NCBI GenBank assembly: GCA_041396985.1
Contig: JAWKXO010000001.1
Location: 744,001-808,000, forward strand
From: Emcibacteraceae bacterium
GTDB taxonomy: Bacteria; Pseudomonadota; Alphaproteobacteria; Sphingomonadales; Emcibacteraceae
Direction: 5' to 3'
DNA: 64,000 bases
Shown here: piece after piece, positions 1 to 9,395 of the stretch
Layout of the letters: each line of letters begins with the position of its first letter
Position numbering within the stretch: the stretch's first letter is position 1
Notes under the pieces: generated by a model
What the model was told of the DNA's origin: nothing
The model's input: the letters and a program-made list of their open reading frames with translations, nothing else
The model's database searches: none
Position numbers and translations under genes: made by a program

Positions 1-1995
1 TTCGATAACGGCAGGAGGAAGTGAAGAAAAGGGCACAATGGCATCCAGCCTGTTTCTAAATTCAGGCGTGAAAAGTTTTTTAATCGCTTCTTCATCGGCA
101 CCTGACTGATCTGATCGCCCGAAGCCGATAACTTCCTTGCTGAGTTCTGCCGCTCCTGCATTGGTTGTCATAATCAGGATAACATTTCTGAAATCAATTT
201 TTTTACCGTTGCTGTCCGTTAATGTTCCATGATCCATAACCTGCAGCAGAATATTATAGATATCCTGATGAGCCTTTTCGATCTCATCAAGCAATAATAC
301 GCAATGTGGTGTTTTATCAATGGCGTCGGTCAAAAGGCCACCCTGATCATATCCTACATATCCTGGAGGCGCGCCAATCAGACGGGATATAGTATGTCTC
401 TCCATATATTCAGACATATCAAATCGTTCGATTTCAACCCCCAGCAGACTTGCAAGTTGCTTGGCAACTTCTGTCTTACCAACGCCTGTCGGGCCGCTGA
501 ACAGATAACAGCCAATCGGTTTGTCCGTCTCGCGAAGTCCGGCACGGGATAACTTAATGGCATCGGCAAGGACTTCAATAGCCTTATCCTGACCGAATAC
601 TACCCGTTTCAGATCTTTTGAAAGTGTTTTAAGAATTGATTTGTCATCTTTTGAAACACTTTTAGGCGGTATTCTTGCCATTTTCGAGACGACATTTTCA
701 ACATCGGCAACTGTAATATTTTCTGACCTGTCCGCTTCGGGAAGAAGCATCTGCGAAGCACCAACTTCATCAATGACATCAATTGCTTTATCAGGCAATT
801 TTCTTTCATTAATATGGCGCACGGATAAATCTACTGCCGCTTCTATCACTTCATCACTATATTTAACGTTATGATGCTCTTCGAAATATTTTCTAAGACC
901 TTTAAGAATATCCTTAGTTTCCTGTGCTGTAGGCTCAACAACGTCGATTTTCTGGAAACGACGTAGCAAAGCCCGGTCTTTTTCTATATAGGATCTGTAT
1001 TCTTTATAGGTGGTCGAGCCGATACAGCGCAGTGCCCCTTTGGAAAGGGCCGGTTTTAACAGGTTAGACGCATCCATTGCGCCGCCCCCGGTTGCCCCTG
1101 CACCGATAATTGTATGCAGCTCATCAATGAAAAGAATGGAGCCTTCTTTCTCCTCTATTTCCTTAATCACAGCTTTAATGCGTTCCTCAAAGTCACCTCG
1201 GAAGCGTGTGCCCGCCAAAATAGTTCCCATTTCAAGGCTGTAAATTGTTGCATTATGGAGAACTTCCGGCACTTCTTTTTTCACAATCCGCAAGGCAAGC
1301 CCTTCGGCAATCGCTGTCTTACCAACACCGGGATCGCCCACATAAAGAGGATTATTTTTTGAACGGCGGCATAATATCTGAATTGTTCTTTCAACTTCAG
1401 AAACTCTGCCAATCAATGGATCTATCTTTCCTTCGCGCGCTCTTTCATTAAGATTTATACAGTATTTCTCAAGGGCAGATTTAGTACCACCTTCCCGGCC
1501 TTCACTTTCTTCACCCTCGGCTCCTGCCTCATTATTTTCATTTGACGATGGTGCATCCGACTTTGCCAGCCCGTGCGATATATAATTTACAACATCAAGT
1601 CGTGATACTTCATGTTGCTGCAGATAATATACGGCATGACTTTCACGTTCTGAAAACAGAGCCACCAAAACATTACTGCCGTTGACTTCTTCACGTCCGC
1701 TGCTTTGTACATGAAGGATGGACCGTTGGATCACACGCTGGAAACCTGCGGTAGGCGTAGCATCAAGACTGGTGTCATCCGTGATATTCTCCAGTTCCTG
1801 ATCCAGATACGCCTTAAGCTCGGCACGGAGTTGTGCAATATTTACATCACATGCCCGAAGCACGGCAACAGCATCCTGATCATCCAGCAAGCCGAGCAGC
1901 AGATGCTCCAGAGTAGCAAACTCATGGTTTCTTTTATTAGCCTCCGCTACACTTCGGTGCAGAGTATGTTCCAAATTTGGCGAAAATGTAGGCAC
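1..1995 (-). CDS. clpA: ClpA, ATP-dependent Clp protease ATP-binding subunit (3' end cut by window)
   Basis: AAA+ unfoldase that feeds substrates to ClpP in the cytoplasm. The first 665 codons are visible and the C-terminus lies outside the window. An N-terminal double Clp-N repeat, which binds ClpS, occupies about residues 1-145. It is followed by an acidic Glu/Gly-rich linker, a first AAA+ module with Walker A GDPGVGKT and Walker B ILFIDELH, and a second with GPTGVGKT and LLLDEIEKAH. The start is GTG at 1993-1995, with AAGGAG nine bases upstream; the protein begins MPTFSPNLEHTLH, the usual ClpA N-terminus. clpS lies 15 bases upstream on the same strand, so adaptor and unfoldase are probably co-transcribed. 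Family assignment is secure. Confidence 0.96.
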   Translation of the reverse strand, partial: MPTFSPNLEHTLHRSVAEANKRNHEFATLEHLLLGLLDDQDAVAVLRACDVNIAQLRAELKAYLDQELENITDDTSLDATPTAGFQRVIQRSILHVQSSGREEVNGSNVLVALFSERESHAVYYLQQHEVSRLDVVNYISHGLAKSDAPSSNENNEAGAEGEESEGREGGTKSALEKYCINLNERAREGKIDPLIGRVSEVERTIQILCRRSKNNPLYVGDPGVGKTAIAEGLALRIVKKEVPEVLHNATIYSLEMGTILAGTRFRGDFEERIKAVIKEIEEKEGSILFIDELHTIIGAGATGGGAMDASNLLKPALSKGALRCIGSTTYKEYRSYIEKDRALLRRFQKIDVVEPTAQETKDILKGLRKYFEEHHNVKYSDEVIEAAVDLSVRHINERKLPDKAIDVIDEVGASQMLLPEADRSENITVADVENVVSKMARIPPKSVSKDDKSILKTLSKDLKRVVFGQDKAIEVLADAIKLSRAGLRETDKPIGCYLFSGPTGVGKTEVAKQLASLLGVEIERFDMSEYMERHTISRLIGAPPGYVGYDQGGLLTDAIDKTPHCVLLLDEIEKAHQDIYNILLQVMDHGTLTDSNGKKIDFRNVILIMTTNAGAAELSKEVIGFGRSDQSGADEEAIKKLFTPEFRNRLDAIVPFSSLPPAVIE

Positions 1996-2010
1996 TTAAC
2001 TCTCCTTGGC

Positions 2011-2343
2011 TTAATCTTTTTCCAGGGTACATTGGAGCGGATGTTCATATTTTCGTGCATAGTCAACGACCTGACGAACTTTACTTTCAGCGATTTCAAA
2101 ACTGAAAACACCACAAACACCAATTCCCTGCTGATGAACCTGCAACATAACTCTCATTGCTTGCGGTTCAGGCATTTTAAAAAATTTCTGTAAGACATGA
2201 ACAACAAAATCCATCGGCGTATAATCATCATTAAGCATGAGAACCTTATACATCGACGGTTTTTTGGTTTTGGATCTGGTCTGGGTGATGACTGCCCCGT
2301 CCACATCACCATTATTATCCTTGTCCTGTTTACTCATTTCCAT
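2011..2343 (-). CDS. clpS: ClpS, ClpA adaptor (N-degron recognin)
   Basis: Adaptor that binds N-end-rule substrates and docks on the ClpA N-domain. The 110-residue protein has a flexible polar N-terminus (about 1-28) and then the ClpS fold: KVLMLNDDYTPMDFVV carries the conserved Asn-Asp-Asp substrate-pocket residues, followed by the VHQQGIGVCG segment typical of ClpS. It lies directly upstream of clpA, the standard pairing. The start is uncertain between Met1 and Met3 because no clear Shine-Dalgarno is seen; the choice changes the protein by two residues. The 173-bp AT-rich gap upstream probably holds its promoter. Confidence 0.96.
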   Translation of the reverse strand: MEMSKQDKDNNGDVDGAVITQTRSKTKKPSMYKVLMLNDDYTPMDFVVHVLQKFFKMPEPQAMRVMLQVHQQGIGVCGVFSFEIAESKVRQVVDYARKYEHPLQCTLEKD

Positions 2344-2516
2344 GCCATATAATCTAAAATAATTTTACCTTCTTAAGATAAAATTTTTATTTCAATTTTA
2401 AAGGGGTAACCTTACATTTTCTTTAAAAATTTTCTTCTAAAAACCAAGTATATTCCATTTGAATTAATCATATCATAATTCATTAATAATAAAAATATAA
2501 CAGTGAATATATTGGT

Positions 2517-3914
2517 TTATGGAAATGCAGGAGGCTGAACCCCACTTAAAACGAGCTGCTCAGACAGTGCCGCAAAAACCCGCGCGAGAGCTTCACTATC
2601 CTTTGCTTCACAACGGGCAACAATGACACTTTGGGTATTGGACGCCCTGATCAGCCACCATCCATCATCTGTCAGCACTCTGGCACCATCAAGATCGTTA
2701 ACATTGGCATCGGTTTTCTTAAGCCGCTCCAGTATTTCAGCGACGACGGCAAATGGTCTTCCTTCTTCGCATTCAATTCTGAGCTCAGGTGTATTAACAA
2801 CGGCCGGAAGCTTTCTTCTAAGCGCGCCTAGACCACCTTTCGTATTTACGATTTTATTCAGCAGTCTTAATCCCACATAGACGGCATCATCAAAACCATA
2901 ATATTTGTGTTTGAAGAAAATATGCCCGCTCATTTCACCGGCAAGTGGGGCATTTAGCTCAACCATTTTGCTTTTTATCAGTGAATGTCCAGTTTTCCAC
3001 ATGACCGGAACACCGCCCAAAGACTTAATCTGGTCAAACAATACCTGGCTGCATTTTACATCGGCAATTATTTTCGACCCAGGCAAATCTAGAAGCACAT
3101 CTTCTGCCAATATGGCAAGCATCTGATCGCCCCATACGATTTCACCGTCCTGATCAAGTGCCCCGATCCGATCACCATCCCCGTCAAAAGCCAGCCCAGC
3201 GTCCATTTTCTCTGCGGCAATCGCCTCCTGCAGCTGCACCAGGTTTTCAGCAACGGTCGGGTCAGGGTGATGTGCCGGAAACGTCCCATCCACCTTTTCA
3301 TTCAGCAGGATATGCTTACCCGGAATTTTTTTGGTTAATGCCGCAATGACATTGCCTGCGGCACCATTACCGGCATCCCAGCCGATTGTTAAATTGGCCC
3401 GTTTCATGGCATCCATATCGACATCTTTGAGCATGCGATTAATATAACGATCAAATATATCAACTTCCTTTGCTGTTCCCTGTCCTTCTTCCAGGTCCCC
3501 CTCTGCACTGAGACGCCCTAATTGCTTAATTGTCTCACCATAGCATCCCCCTTTCCCAATCATCATTTTAAACCCATTATAATCGGGTGGATTGTGAGAT
3601 CCGGTAATCATAATGCCGCCATCTGCATCAAGCTCATAAACAGAAAAATAAAGCATTGGTGAAGGACCAAGGCCAATTTTAATGACATCCAGACCCGTTG
3701 AAAGAAGCCCTTTCAAAATTGCCTTTTCCATACTTGGTGAACTCAGTCTGCCATCATAGCCCAAGCAAATTTTCTGTCCGCCATTACGGATAATTAATGT
3801 ACCGAATGCACGACCAAGAGCTTCTGCATCGCTCTCTTTTAAAGTGTCCCCTACAACACCTCTGATGTCATATTCGCGTAAAATTGTATTATTAAATTGA
3901 TGCTTGACTGGCAT
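2517..3914 (-). CDS. Phosphomannomutase/phosphoglucomutase (alpha-D-phosphohexomutase)
   Basis: Interconverts hexose 1- and 6-phosphates (mannose and/or glucose) for sugar-nucleotide and cell-surface polysaccharide synthesis. The 465-residue length is typical of the AlgC/ManB group. The phosphoserine loop is TGSHNPP with Ser106, the metal-binding loop is DGDGDR at about 244-249, and the sugar-specificity loop is GEMSGH. A C-terminal phosphate-binding domain with RASNTQ follows. AAGGA sits six bases before the ATG. It is the last gene of a mipZ / J-domain / mutase run, 14 bases behind the J-domain gene. Whether mannose or glucose phosphate is preferred cannot be read from sequence. Confidence 0.93.
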   Translation of the reverse strand: MPVKHQFNNTILREYDIRGVVGDTLKESDAEALGRAFGTLIIRNGGQKICLGYDGRLSSPSMEKAILKGLLSTGLDVIKIGLGPSPMLYFSVYELDADGGIMITGSHNPPDYNGFKMMIGKGGCYGETIKQLGRLSAEGDLEEGQGTAKEVDIFDRYINRMLKDVDMDAMKRANLTIGWDAGNGAAGNVIAALTKKIPGKHILLNEKVDGTFPAHHPDPTVAENLVQLQEAIAAEKMDAGLAFDGDGDRIGALDQDGEIVWGDQMLAILAEDVLLDLPGSKIIADVKCSQVLFDQIKSLGGVPVMWKTGHSLIKSKMVELNAPLAGEMSGHIFFKHKYYGFDDAVYVGLRLLNKIVNTKGGLGALRRKLPAVVNTPELRIECEEGRPFAVVAEILERLKKTDANVNDLDGARVLTDDGWWLIRASNTQSVIVARCEAKDSEALARVFAALSEQLVLSGVQPPAFP

Positions 3915-3928
3915 AATTCGTCCTTATT

Positions 3929-4375
3929 TTATTTTTTCAGCAGGAAGTCTTTCGCCTGATTAAGCTGCGCTGCAAAATAACCAGATCCACCCTGATCAGG
4001 ATGTATTTTTTTCATTATTCTATGATGTGCTGCTTTGATTTCTTCATCGCTCGGATCACCTGACAGTTCAAGAATTTCAAGTGCTTGTTGACGGGTCATA
4101 CTATTCATGGGCTGCTTCGGTGCAGCAACCTGTTCATCTGCCTTCGAGCGTAAATATGACCATAAAGATCCCTGCCATGATAGAACGGCAGCTGTCGCCA
4201 ATACACCACCCACGGCAATATTTCCCTTAATCAGAATAAGAAAACCGGCAACACCCAATGCTATGGCAAGAATTTTGCCGAACATTTCATTAAATTTTTC
4301 AGGTTGGTTCTTCAGGTAATTAGAAAGCGCAAAATATAAGATAACTGCGCCTATAATTATTATCAAATAAGGCAT
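3929..4375 (-). CDS. Membrane-anchored J-domain protein (DnaJ/TIM14-like)
   Basis: Probable Hsp70 co-chaperone of the membrane-tethered, J-domain-at-C-terminus type. The 148-residue protein has two hydrophobic segments (about residues 2-17 and 33-65) and a compact J domain at about 92-148, with the diagnostic HPD in KKIHPDQGGSG. The glycine-rich turn and C-terminal QLNQAKDFLL resemble mitochondrial Pam18/TIM14 and its alphaproteobacterial relatives. It overlaps the mipZ stop by one base, suggesting translational coupling. The DnaK-type partner is not in this window and the specific client is unknown. Confidence 0.88.
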   Translation of the reverse strand: MPYLIIIIGAVILYFALSNYLKNQPEKFNEMFGKILAIALGVAGFLILIKGNIAVGGVLATAAVLSWQGSLWSYLRSKADEQVAAPKQPMNSMTRQQALEILELSGDPSDEEIKAAHHRIMKKIHPDQGGSGYFAAQLNQAKDFLLKK

Positions 4376-5229
4376 TAAAACCCAACACCCTGTCTCTTTT
4401 TCTCGACAACCTCTTCCTGCCAGCCAGGAAGTTTCAAATCATTCATCAATCGTCTTATTTCCTGTCTGGCGGCTATATGAGACATCGTCACTTTTTCATC
4501 AGTATCACGCATATCAACAAGGGTTAAGCCTCTTGGAAACAACTCACGGTATATAACCCTCTCTCCAAGCCCCTGAATATATCTGAATGAAATTCTTTTT
4601 TGGAGTTCTTTCAGTGCATTATTAACACGTCTTTTATTGATGGCATCCAGTGATGATGTTCTGTTTCGCATCACAACCCAGTCAATCGTCCCCCGGTCCG
4701 TCATAGCCCTATGCTTACGGGCGTCCCATACCATCTCACTGTAATGACTAAGCTTGTCGACTTTAAACGTATCAGGGTTGACACTTGCCAGAAGGTCTAG
4801 ATCGACAAAACTGTCATTAATCGGGGTAATCAGGGTATCGGCGACACTATGGGCCAAACGTGAAAGGTTAGAATCCGTTCCCGGACAATCAATAAGAATA
4901 AAATCAGAGTCTTTATGCAATTCTTCCATCAGTTCTGAAAAGTTTTTCGTATCTTCAAACATCATATTGTCAATATCGCCCTGCATTGAGCGCGACAATA
5001 TATATACATCCGGAATTGATAACTTCAGATCATGTTTCGTGGCATAATTTAATCTGTTTTCCAGATAACGCGACAAAGATTTTTGTCGTGCATCAAGGTC
5101 GACAACAGAAACATTAAAATTTCTTTTCATCAAACTGACAACTATATGCATTGCTGTTGTTGATTTTCCTGAGCCACCCTTCTCATTGCCAACAACAATT
5201 ATATGTGCCCTGTTATTATTTTTCGGCAT
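4375..5229 (-). CDS. mipZ: MipZ-type ParA-family ATPase (division-site positioning)
   Basis: In alphaproteobacteria MipZ binds ParB near the chromosome poles and inhibits FtsZ assembly, placing the division plane at mid-cell. The deviant Walker A is KGGSGKST near the N-terminus, VVDLDARQ follows as switch I, and FILIDCPGTDS is the Walker B region. The WVVMRNR segment and the C-terminal extension match MipZ rather than plasmid ParA. An in-frame GTG lies four codons upstream, but the ATG at 5227-5229 has GGAG six bases before it and is the better start (284 residues). It begins the operon that continues with the J-domain gene and the phosphohexomutase gene. Confidence 0.9.
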   Translation of the reverse strand: MPKNNNRAHIIVVGNEKGGSGKSTTAMHIVVSLMKRNFNVSVVDLDARQKSLSRYLENRLNYATKHDLKLSIPDVYILSRSMQGDIDNMMFEDTKNFSELMEELHKDSDFILIDCPGTDSNLSRLAHSVADTLITPINDSFVDLDLLASVNPDTFKVDKLSHYSEMVWDARKHRAMTDRGTIDWVVMRNRTSSLDAINKRRVNNALKELQKRISFRYIQGLGERVIYRELFPRGLTLVDMRDTDEKVTMSHIAARQEIRRLMNDLKLPGWQEEVVEKKRQGVGF

Positions 5230-5360
5230 TTCCTTCTCCACTCCCCTGCCAGGTATTGTTTTTTAGACCTAAATCCCAAATATCTAAAAATCTGGCAATT
5301 GGAAACTCACTATATTATTATACATCCGCAAGGGCATCAATTTACCCGTTTAGGATATAT

Positions 5361-6326
5361 ATGGCTAGTAGCTTACGACGAGAATCTTCATCTTTTGGCA
5401 AAAAAGCATTATTTTTTTTGTTTTTGATTGCCGCTTTTGTCTATTTACCTGTGTATATTTCGGTATATGAGGTGAATCAGAGCAGAAAAAGCTTCTCCAC
5501 GGTCTCTTTGGTCGATCAAATTAACATTGAAGACGGTGAGAATGTCATAAAGAGATTCGCAGCCTATGGTTATAATCTGGATGAAATTAGAAAAGGGAAA
5601 TCAACTGTTCCCAATTTATTTTTGAAAAAATTGCCCCGTGAACTGACGAAATTAGATGACCTTAAAGATAAAAAAAGATTGTTCATTGAATCACTTTTGC
5701 CCCCAATTTTGAAAGTAAATCAGTTTATCCGTTATGAGCGGAGCAGACTGATTGAAATTATGAAGTCCATTGAACTTAATGGTGATGCATCACTGGATGA
5801 ACTTTACTGGCTAAGACGTAAAATGATTCGTTACCGTATGGATGAGTTTGATATTAATGAGCTTTATTCACGTATGAACATAATCCCCCCATCACTGGCG
5901 CTTGCACAGTCCGCTATTGAAACTGGCTGGGGAACGTCCCGATTTGCCCAGGATGCCAACGCTCTCTATGGGCAATGGACATGGAATGATGAAAAAGGCG
6001 TGGTCCCATTGGAAAGAGAACAAGGCGAATCTCATAGTATAAGAAAATTTAATAGTCTTATCAGCGCAGTAGAAAGCTATGCCCTAAATTTGAATACACA
6101 TCCTGCCTATAAAGATTTCAGAATGGAAAGAAGTAAATTTCCATCAACAGACCAGATTAAAGTCAATGAAGATTTGTTATTTACATTACTTTATTACTCT
6201 GAGCTGGGCTTTGAATATATTGATAACCTCAACAATATTATGAACAGCAACAACATGCGGGCATTTGATAAGGCCAGGCTTCAAAAAACCCCTTATGAAG
6301 AACTCAGAGTAACCCCAGAGTCTTAA
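5361..6326 (+). CDS. Membrane-anchored glucosaminidase (Bax-like peptidoglycan hydrolase)
   Basis: Predicted N-acetylglucosaminidase acting on murein in the periplasm. The ATG at 5361, preceded by TAGGA, gives 321 residues; a longer reading frame upstream would antisense-overlap mipZ and is unlikely. A single hydrophobic anchor covers about residues 15-35. The glucosaminidase domain (PF01832 type) spans roughly 165-275, with the catalytic-glutamate motif AQSAIETGWGTSRFA (Glu187) and the downstream YGQWTW and AVESYALNLNTH segments typical of Bax proteins. Its 3' end overlaps the convergent DUF1489 gene by 23 bases. The physiological substrate is not known. Confidence 0.88.
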   Translation: MASSLRRESSSFGKKALFFLFLIAAFVYLPVYISVYEVNQSRKSFSTVSLVDQINIEDGENVIKRFAAYGYNLDEIRKGKSTVPNLFLKKLPRELTKLDDLKDKKRLFIESLLPPILKVNQFIRYERSRLIEIMKSIELNGDASLDELYWLRRKMIRYRMDEFDINELYSRMNIIPPSLALAQSAIETGWGTSRFAQDANALYGQWTWNDEKGVVPLEREQGESHSIRKFNSLISAVESYALNLNTHPAYKDFRMERSKFPSTDQIKVNEDLLFTLLYYSELGFEYIDNLNNIMNSNNMRAFDKARLQKTPYEELRVTPES

Positions 6327-6723
6327 GATCATTTTTTAGCTCCATTGGCATTTCTGCCACTTCACTCTTTTCAGATACATCCTTAGGTGCCGCATTTTCT
6401 TCAAAATATCGCCACCCCTGAAAGGCTCTGCGTGGCTGACATTCTGTCAGATGGACTTTCTTGTCCATTTTGATCATACATTTTACCCCCTGATCTGTCT
6501 GAACATCCTCAAAACCGATAATCCGCTGCCGGGCCAGGATAAAGCCTTTAATCACCCAATAAATTGACCCGCCATCCAATATCTCCTCGGCCTTTTTCGG
6601 CTTAAATCTTGTGATATGATAATGGTAATCAAGGGTTCGGTATCTTGGGTTGTTTTTTCGCAGTTCCATAAGATGCTCAACACTGTCCACACCAACACAT
6701 AATTTTATAATGTGAATAGTCAT
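6304..6723 (-). CDS. DUF1489 family protein
   Basis: A 139-residue soluble protein of the alphaproteobacterial DUF1489 family, whose function is unknown. It opens MTIHIIKLCVGVDSVEHL, the family signature, and continues with the conserved RMP-like hydrophobic core and the CQPRRAFQGWRY segment. It starts two bases after the mgtE stop with no Shine-Dalgarno of its own, so it is probably translated by coupling to mgtE. Its last 23 bases overlap the convergent glucosaminidase gene. No signal peptide or membrane segment is visible. Confidence 0.85.
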   Translation of the reverse strand: MTIHIIKLCVGVDSVEHLMELRKNNPRYRTLDYHYHITRFKPKKAEEILDGGSIYWVIKGFILARQRIIGFEDVQTDQGVKCMIKMDKKVHLTECQPRRAFQGWRYFEENAAPKDVSEKSEVAEMPMELKNDLKTLGLL

Positions 6724-6725
6724 AA

Positions 6726-8120
6726 TTACAAAAGCACTGCCGCCGCTAATCCGAGAAAAGCGAAGAAGCCAACGACATCGGTAATCGTTGTAACAAAAAT
6801 GCTGCTCGCCAGTGCCGGGTCGATATCCAGCTTATCCAATGTAACCGGCACCAGAATTCCTGCCAGACCTGCCATGATAATATTAACAACCATCGCAATA
6901 CCCATAACTCCGCCAAGCGCCGGACTATTAAACCAGACCCAACAAAGCCCGCCAATAATGGCAGCAATGATTGCCCCATTTAAAAGAGCAATGAGCAATT
7001 CCCGAAATATAATTCTGCGAACGTTGCTGGATGTCAGATCCCGGGTGGCAATTGCCCTGACTGTCACTGTCATGGTTTGGGTACCTGCATTTCCACCCAT
7101 TGATGCCACAATCGGCATCAATACGGCAAGAGCAACCATCTGTTCGATAGTTGCATCAAATAACGAAATCACTGCAGATGCCAATATTGCTGTCCCCAGG
7201 TTAACAATCAACCAGATGACCCTGTTTTTAGAAGCCTCCAGAACACCTTCCGTAATGTCCGTATCACGAATACCGGCCATCCGCATCAAATCTTCTTCCG
7301 CTTCCTCTTCAATAACATCAACCACGTCATCGACAGTAATCATACCGATCAACCGTCCACTGCTGTCCACCACTCCCATGGAGGTTAAGTCATATTGACG
7401 GAAAAGATAGGCAACCTCTTCCTGATCCATTTCGACCGGCACGACTGTCGGATCATCATCCATAATATCTCTGATTTTTACGTCCCTGCCGCTGCGGATA
7501 ATTTTATTTAAAGCAACCGTACCAATAGGATGATGCATTGGATCAACGACAAAAATTTCATAAAATTCATCCGGCAGCTCTTTGTCGGTTCTAAAATAAT
7601 CAATTACCTTACCAACCGTCCAGCGCCCTGGAACAGACACAAGCGTTCTTTGCAGAAGCCGTCCGGCACTTTCCTCCGGATAGGAAAGACCTTCTTCAAT
7701 GGCAATCCTGTCCTCATCCGGAAGTGCATCAATAATTTCCCTCTGGTCAACAAGATCAAGATCTTCTAGCACGTGGACCGCATCATCACTTTCCATTTGC
7801 GTGATGACACGGGCAACGTCGGCATTATCCATTTCGTTGAGAACAGCATCAAGCGTACTGGCATCAAGCTCGGACAGTACATCAGGCTCCATTTTGGGAC
7901 CGATAAATGCCGTCAGAATTTTGCGGTCAGCATCATCAAGCTGTTCAAAAACGTCCGCAACATCGGCGCTATGCAGGGGCTCCAACAGAAAGTCAATTTG
8001 CTCTCTGTCTTCATTTTCAAGCGCGTGAACAATTTCGGAAACAAATTCAGGTGACACAGGACGCACATCTTCCATCTGTGACTCATTTTCCCCTGAATTA
8101 TTTTCGCTTGCAATGCTCAT
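6726..8120 (-). CDS. mgtE: MgtE magnesium transporter
   Basis: Inner-membrane Mg2+ channel/transporter of 464 residues. An acidic N-terminal superhelical domain (about 20-130) is followed by two CBS domains (about 138-260), which in MgtE sense cytoplasmic Mg2+. The C-terminal pore part has about five membrane helices (about 285-462), including the conserved ASMGGNAGTQTMTVTVRA stretch and the downstream NIIMAGLAGILVPVTLDK pore segment. Length and domain order are normal. The neighbour DUF1489 gene follows at a two-base gap. A 159-bp AT-rich gap separates it from the divergent aminotransferase gene; no riboswitch was recognised there. Confidence 0.95.
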   Translation of the reverse strand: MSIASENNSGENESQMEDVRPVSPEFVSEIVHALENEDREQIDFLLEPLHSADVADVFEQLDDADRKILTAFIGPKMEPDVLSELDASTLDAVLNEMDNADVARVITQMESDDAVHVLEDLDLVDQREIIDALPDEDRIAIEEGLSYPEESAGRLLQRTLVSVPGRWTVGKVIDYFRTDKELPDEFYEIFVVDPMHHPIGTVALNKIIRSGRDVKIRDIMDDDPTVVPVEMDQEEVAYLFRQYDLTSMGVVDSSGRLIGMITVDDVVDVIEEEAEEDLMRMAGIRDTDITEGVLEASKNRVIWLIVNLGTAILASAVISLFDATIEQMVALAVLMPIVASMGGNAGTQTMTVTVRAIATRDLTSSNVRRIIFRELLIALLNGAIIAAIIGGLCWVWFNSPALGGVMGIAMVVNIIMAGLAGILVPVTLDKLDIDPALASSIFVTTITDVVGFFAFLGLAAAVLL

Positions 8121-8279
8121 TAAATTCCCCTGATAGGTTTAAAATTATAGGCTTTATAGCTTTTATGATCATGAGGTTATACAAAATGTTTATCTTTTTC
8201 CACATATATCCTTTTCATATTTGAAAAGATGACTTAAGTTTCAAATTATTTTTAATGATTTAAAAGAAAGCGAATAAGC

Positions 8280-9395
8280 ATGAAGTCATTCATCCCGCCA
8301 ATAAGAACTCTCATGGGGCCAGGCCCATCTGACGTTTCCCCACGAGTCCTTGAAGCAATGTCCCGTCCGACCATCGGCCACCTTGACCCTGCATTTCAAA
8401 AATTGATGGATGAAATTAAAATACTTCTTAGATATGCCTTTAAAACCAAAAATAAACTGACTTTTCCGGTTTCTGCCCCCGGTTCTGCCGGCATGGAAAC
8501 CTGTTTTGCCAATCTTGTAGAAAAAGGTGATAAGGTCATTGTCTGTGTAAATGGTGTTTTTGGAACACGCATGGTTGAAAATGTCATTCGCTGCGGCGGT
8601 GAAGCAATTGTCGTTAACGATGAATGGGGTAAACCGGTTTCAACCGATAAAGTGGAAGCAGAGCTAAATGCCAATCCAGATGTTAAAATAGTCGCCTTTG
8701 TCGCCGCAGAAACATCCACCGGAGTCGCGTCTGATACCAAGACATTATGCGAAATTGCCCGCACTCATAACTGCCTGACCATTGTCGATGCTGTTACCTC
8801 CCTTGGGGGATCTGAACTGGACGTTGATGGATGGGGCATTGACGCCATTTATTCAGGATCCCAAAAATGTTTATCCTGCCCTCCGGGAATATCACCGGTA
8901 AGTTTTAATGATCGGGCGATTGAGAAAATTAAGAAACGCGAAAAACCGGTACAAAGCTGGTTTATGGATTTAAATCTTGTCATGGGATACTGGGACGGCG
9001 AAGGTGGACGTTCCTATCATCATACTGCACCCGTTAATGCTATTTATGCTCTCCATGAAAGCCTGCTAATACTTCATGAAGAAGGTCTGGAAAATGCTTG
9101 GAAACGTCATACAGAAATGTCGCAAAAACTACGTGAAGGATTTAATGCCATGGGGATCAAATATCTGGTCGATGAGAAATACGCCCTGCCGCAGCTTAAT
9201 ACCATTCTTATTCCCGACCACATAACAGATGAAGCGGCAATTCGTGCGAAGCTGCTCAATGATCATAATCTGGAAATTGGCGCCGGGCTTGGGGCACTTG
9301 CTGGGAAAGTATGGCGTGTCGGTCTGATGGGGCATAGTGCAAGAATTGAAAATGTAGAAAAATGCCTTGCCGCATTTAAAGCAGTGATGAATTAA
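8280..9395 (+). CDS. Class V aminotransferase, alanine/serine-glyoxylate aminotransferase type
   Basis: PLP-dependent aminotransferase of 371 residues. The N-terminus MGPGPSDVSPRVLEAM and the APGSAGMET cofactor-phosphate segment are those of the AGT/SGAT group. VDAVTSLGG carries the Asp that contacts the PLP ring nitrogen, and the Schiff-base lysine is Lys196 in SGSQKCLSCPPG. The C-terminal substrate-binding arginine region is KVWRVGLMGHSA. The likely reaction is transfer from alanine or serine to glyoxylate, but 2-aminoethylphosphonate or related substrates cannot be excluded. It converges on the yajG-like gene with interlocked stop codons (TTAA at 9392-9395). Confidence 0.87.
   Translation: MKSFIPPIRTLMGPGPSDVSPRVLEAMSRPTIGHLDPAFQKLMDEIKILLRYAFKTKNKLTFPVSAPGSAGMETCFANLVEKGDKVIVCVNGVFGTRMVENVIRCGGEAIVVNDEWGKPVSTDKVEAELNANPDVKIVAFVAAETSTGVASDTKTLCEIARTHNCLTIVDAVTSLGGSELDVDGWGIDAIYSGSQKCLSCPPGISPVSFNDRAIEKIKKREKPVQSWFMDLNLVMGYWDGEGGRSYHHTAPVNAIYALHESLLILHEEGLENAWKRHTEMSQKLREGFNAMGIKYLVDEKYALPQLNTILIPDHITDEAAIRAKLLNDHNLEIGAGLGALAGKVWRVGLMGHSARIENVEKCLAAFKAVMN

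Noticed and set aside
1705..2193. 162-residue plus-strand frame
   Set aside because: Lies antisense to clpA and clpS, both strongly supported; its sequence has no recognisable protein pattern.
5151..5360. 70-codon N-terminal extension of the glucosaminidase
   Set aside because: Overlaps mipZ antisense, and the ATG at 5361 has a good ribosome-binding site followed by a normal membrane anchor.
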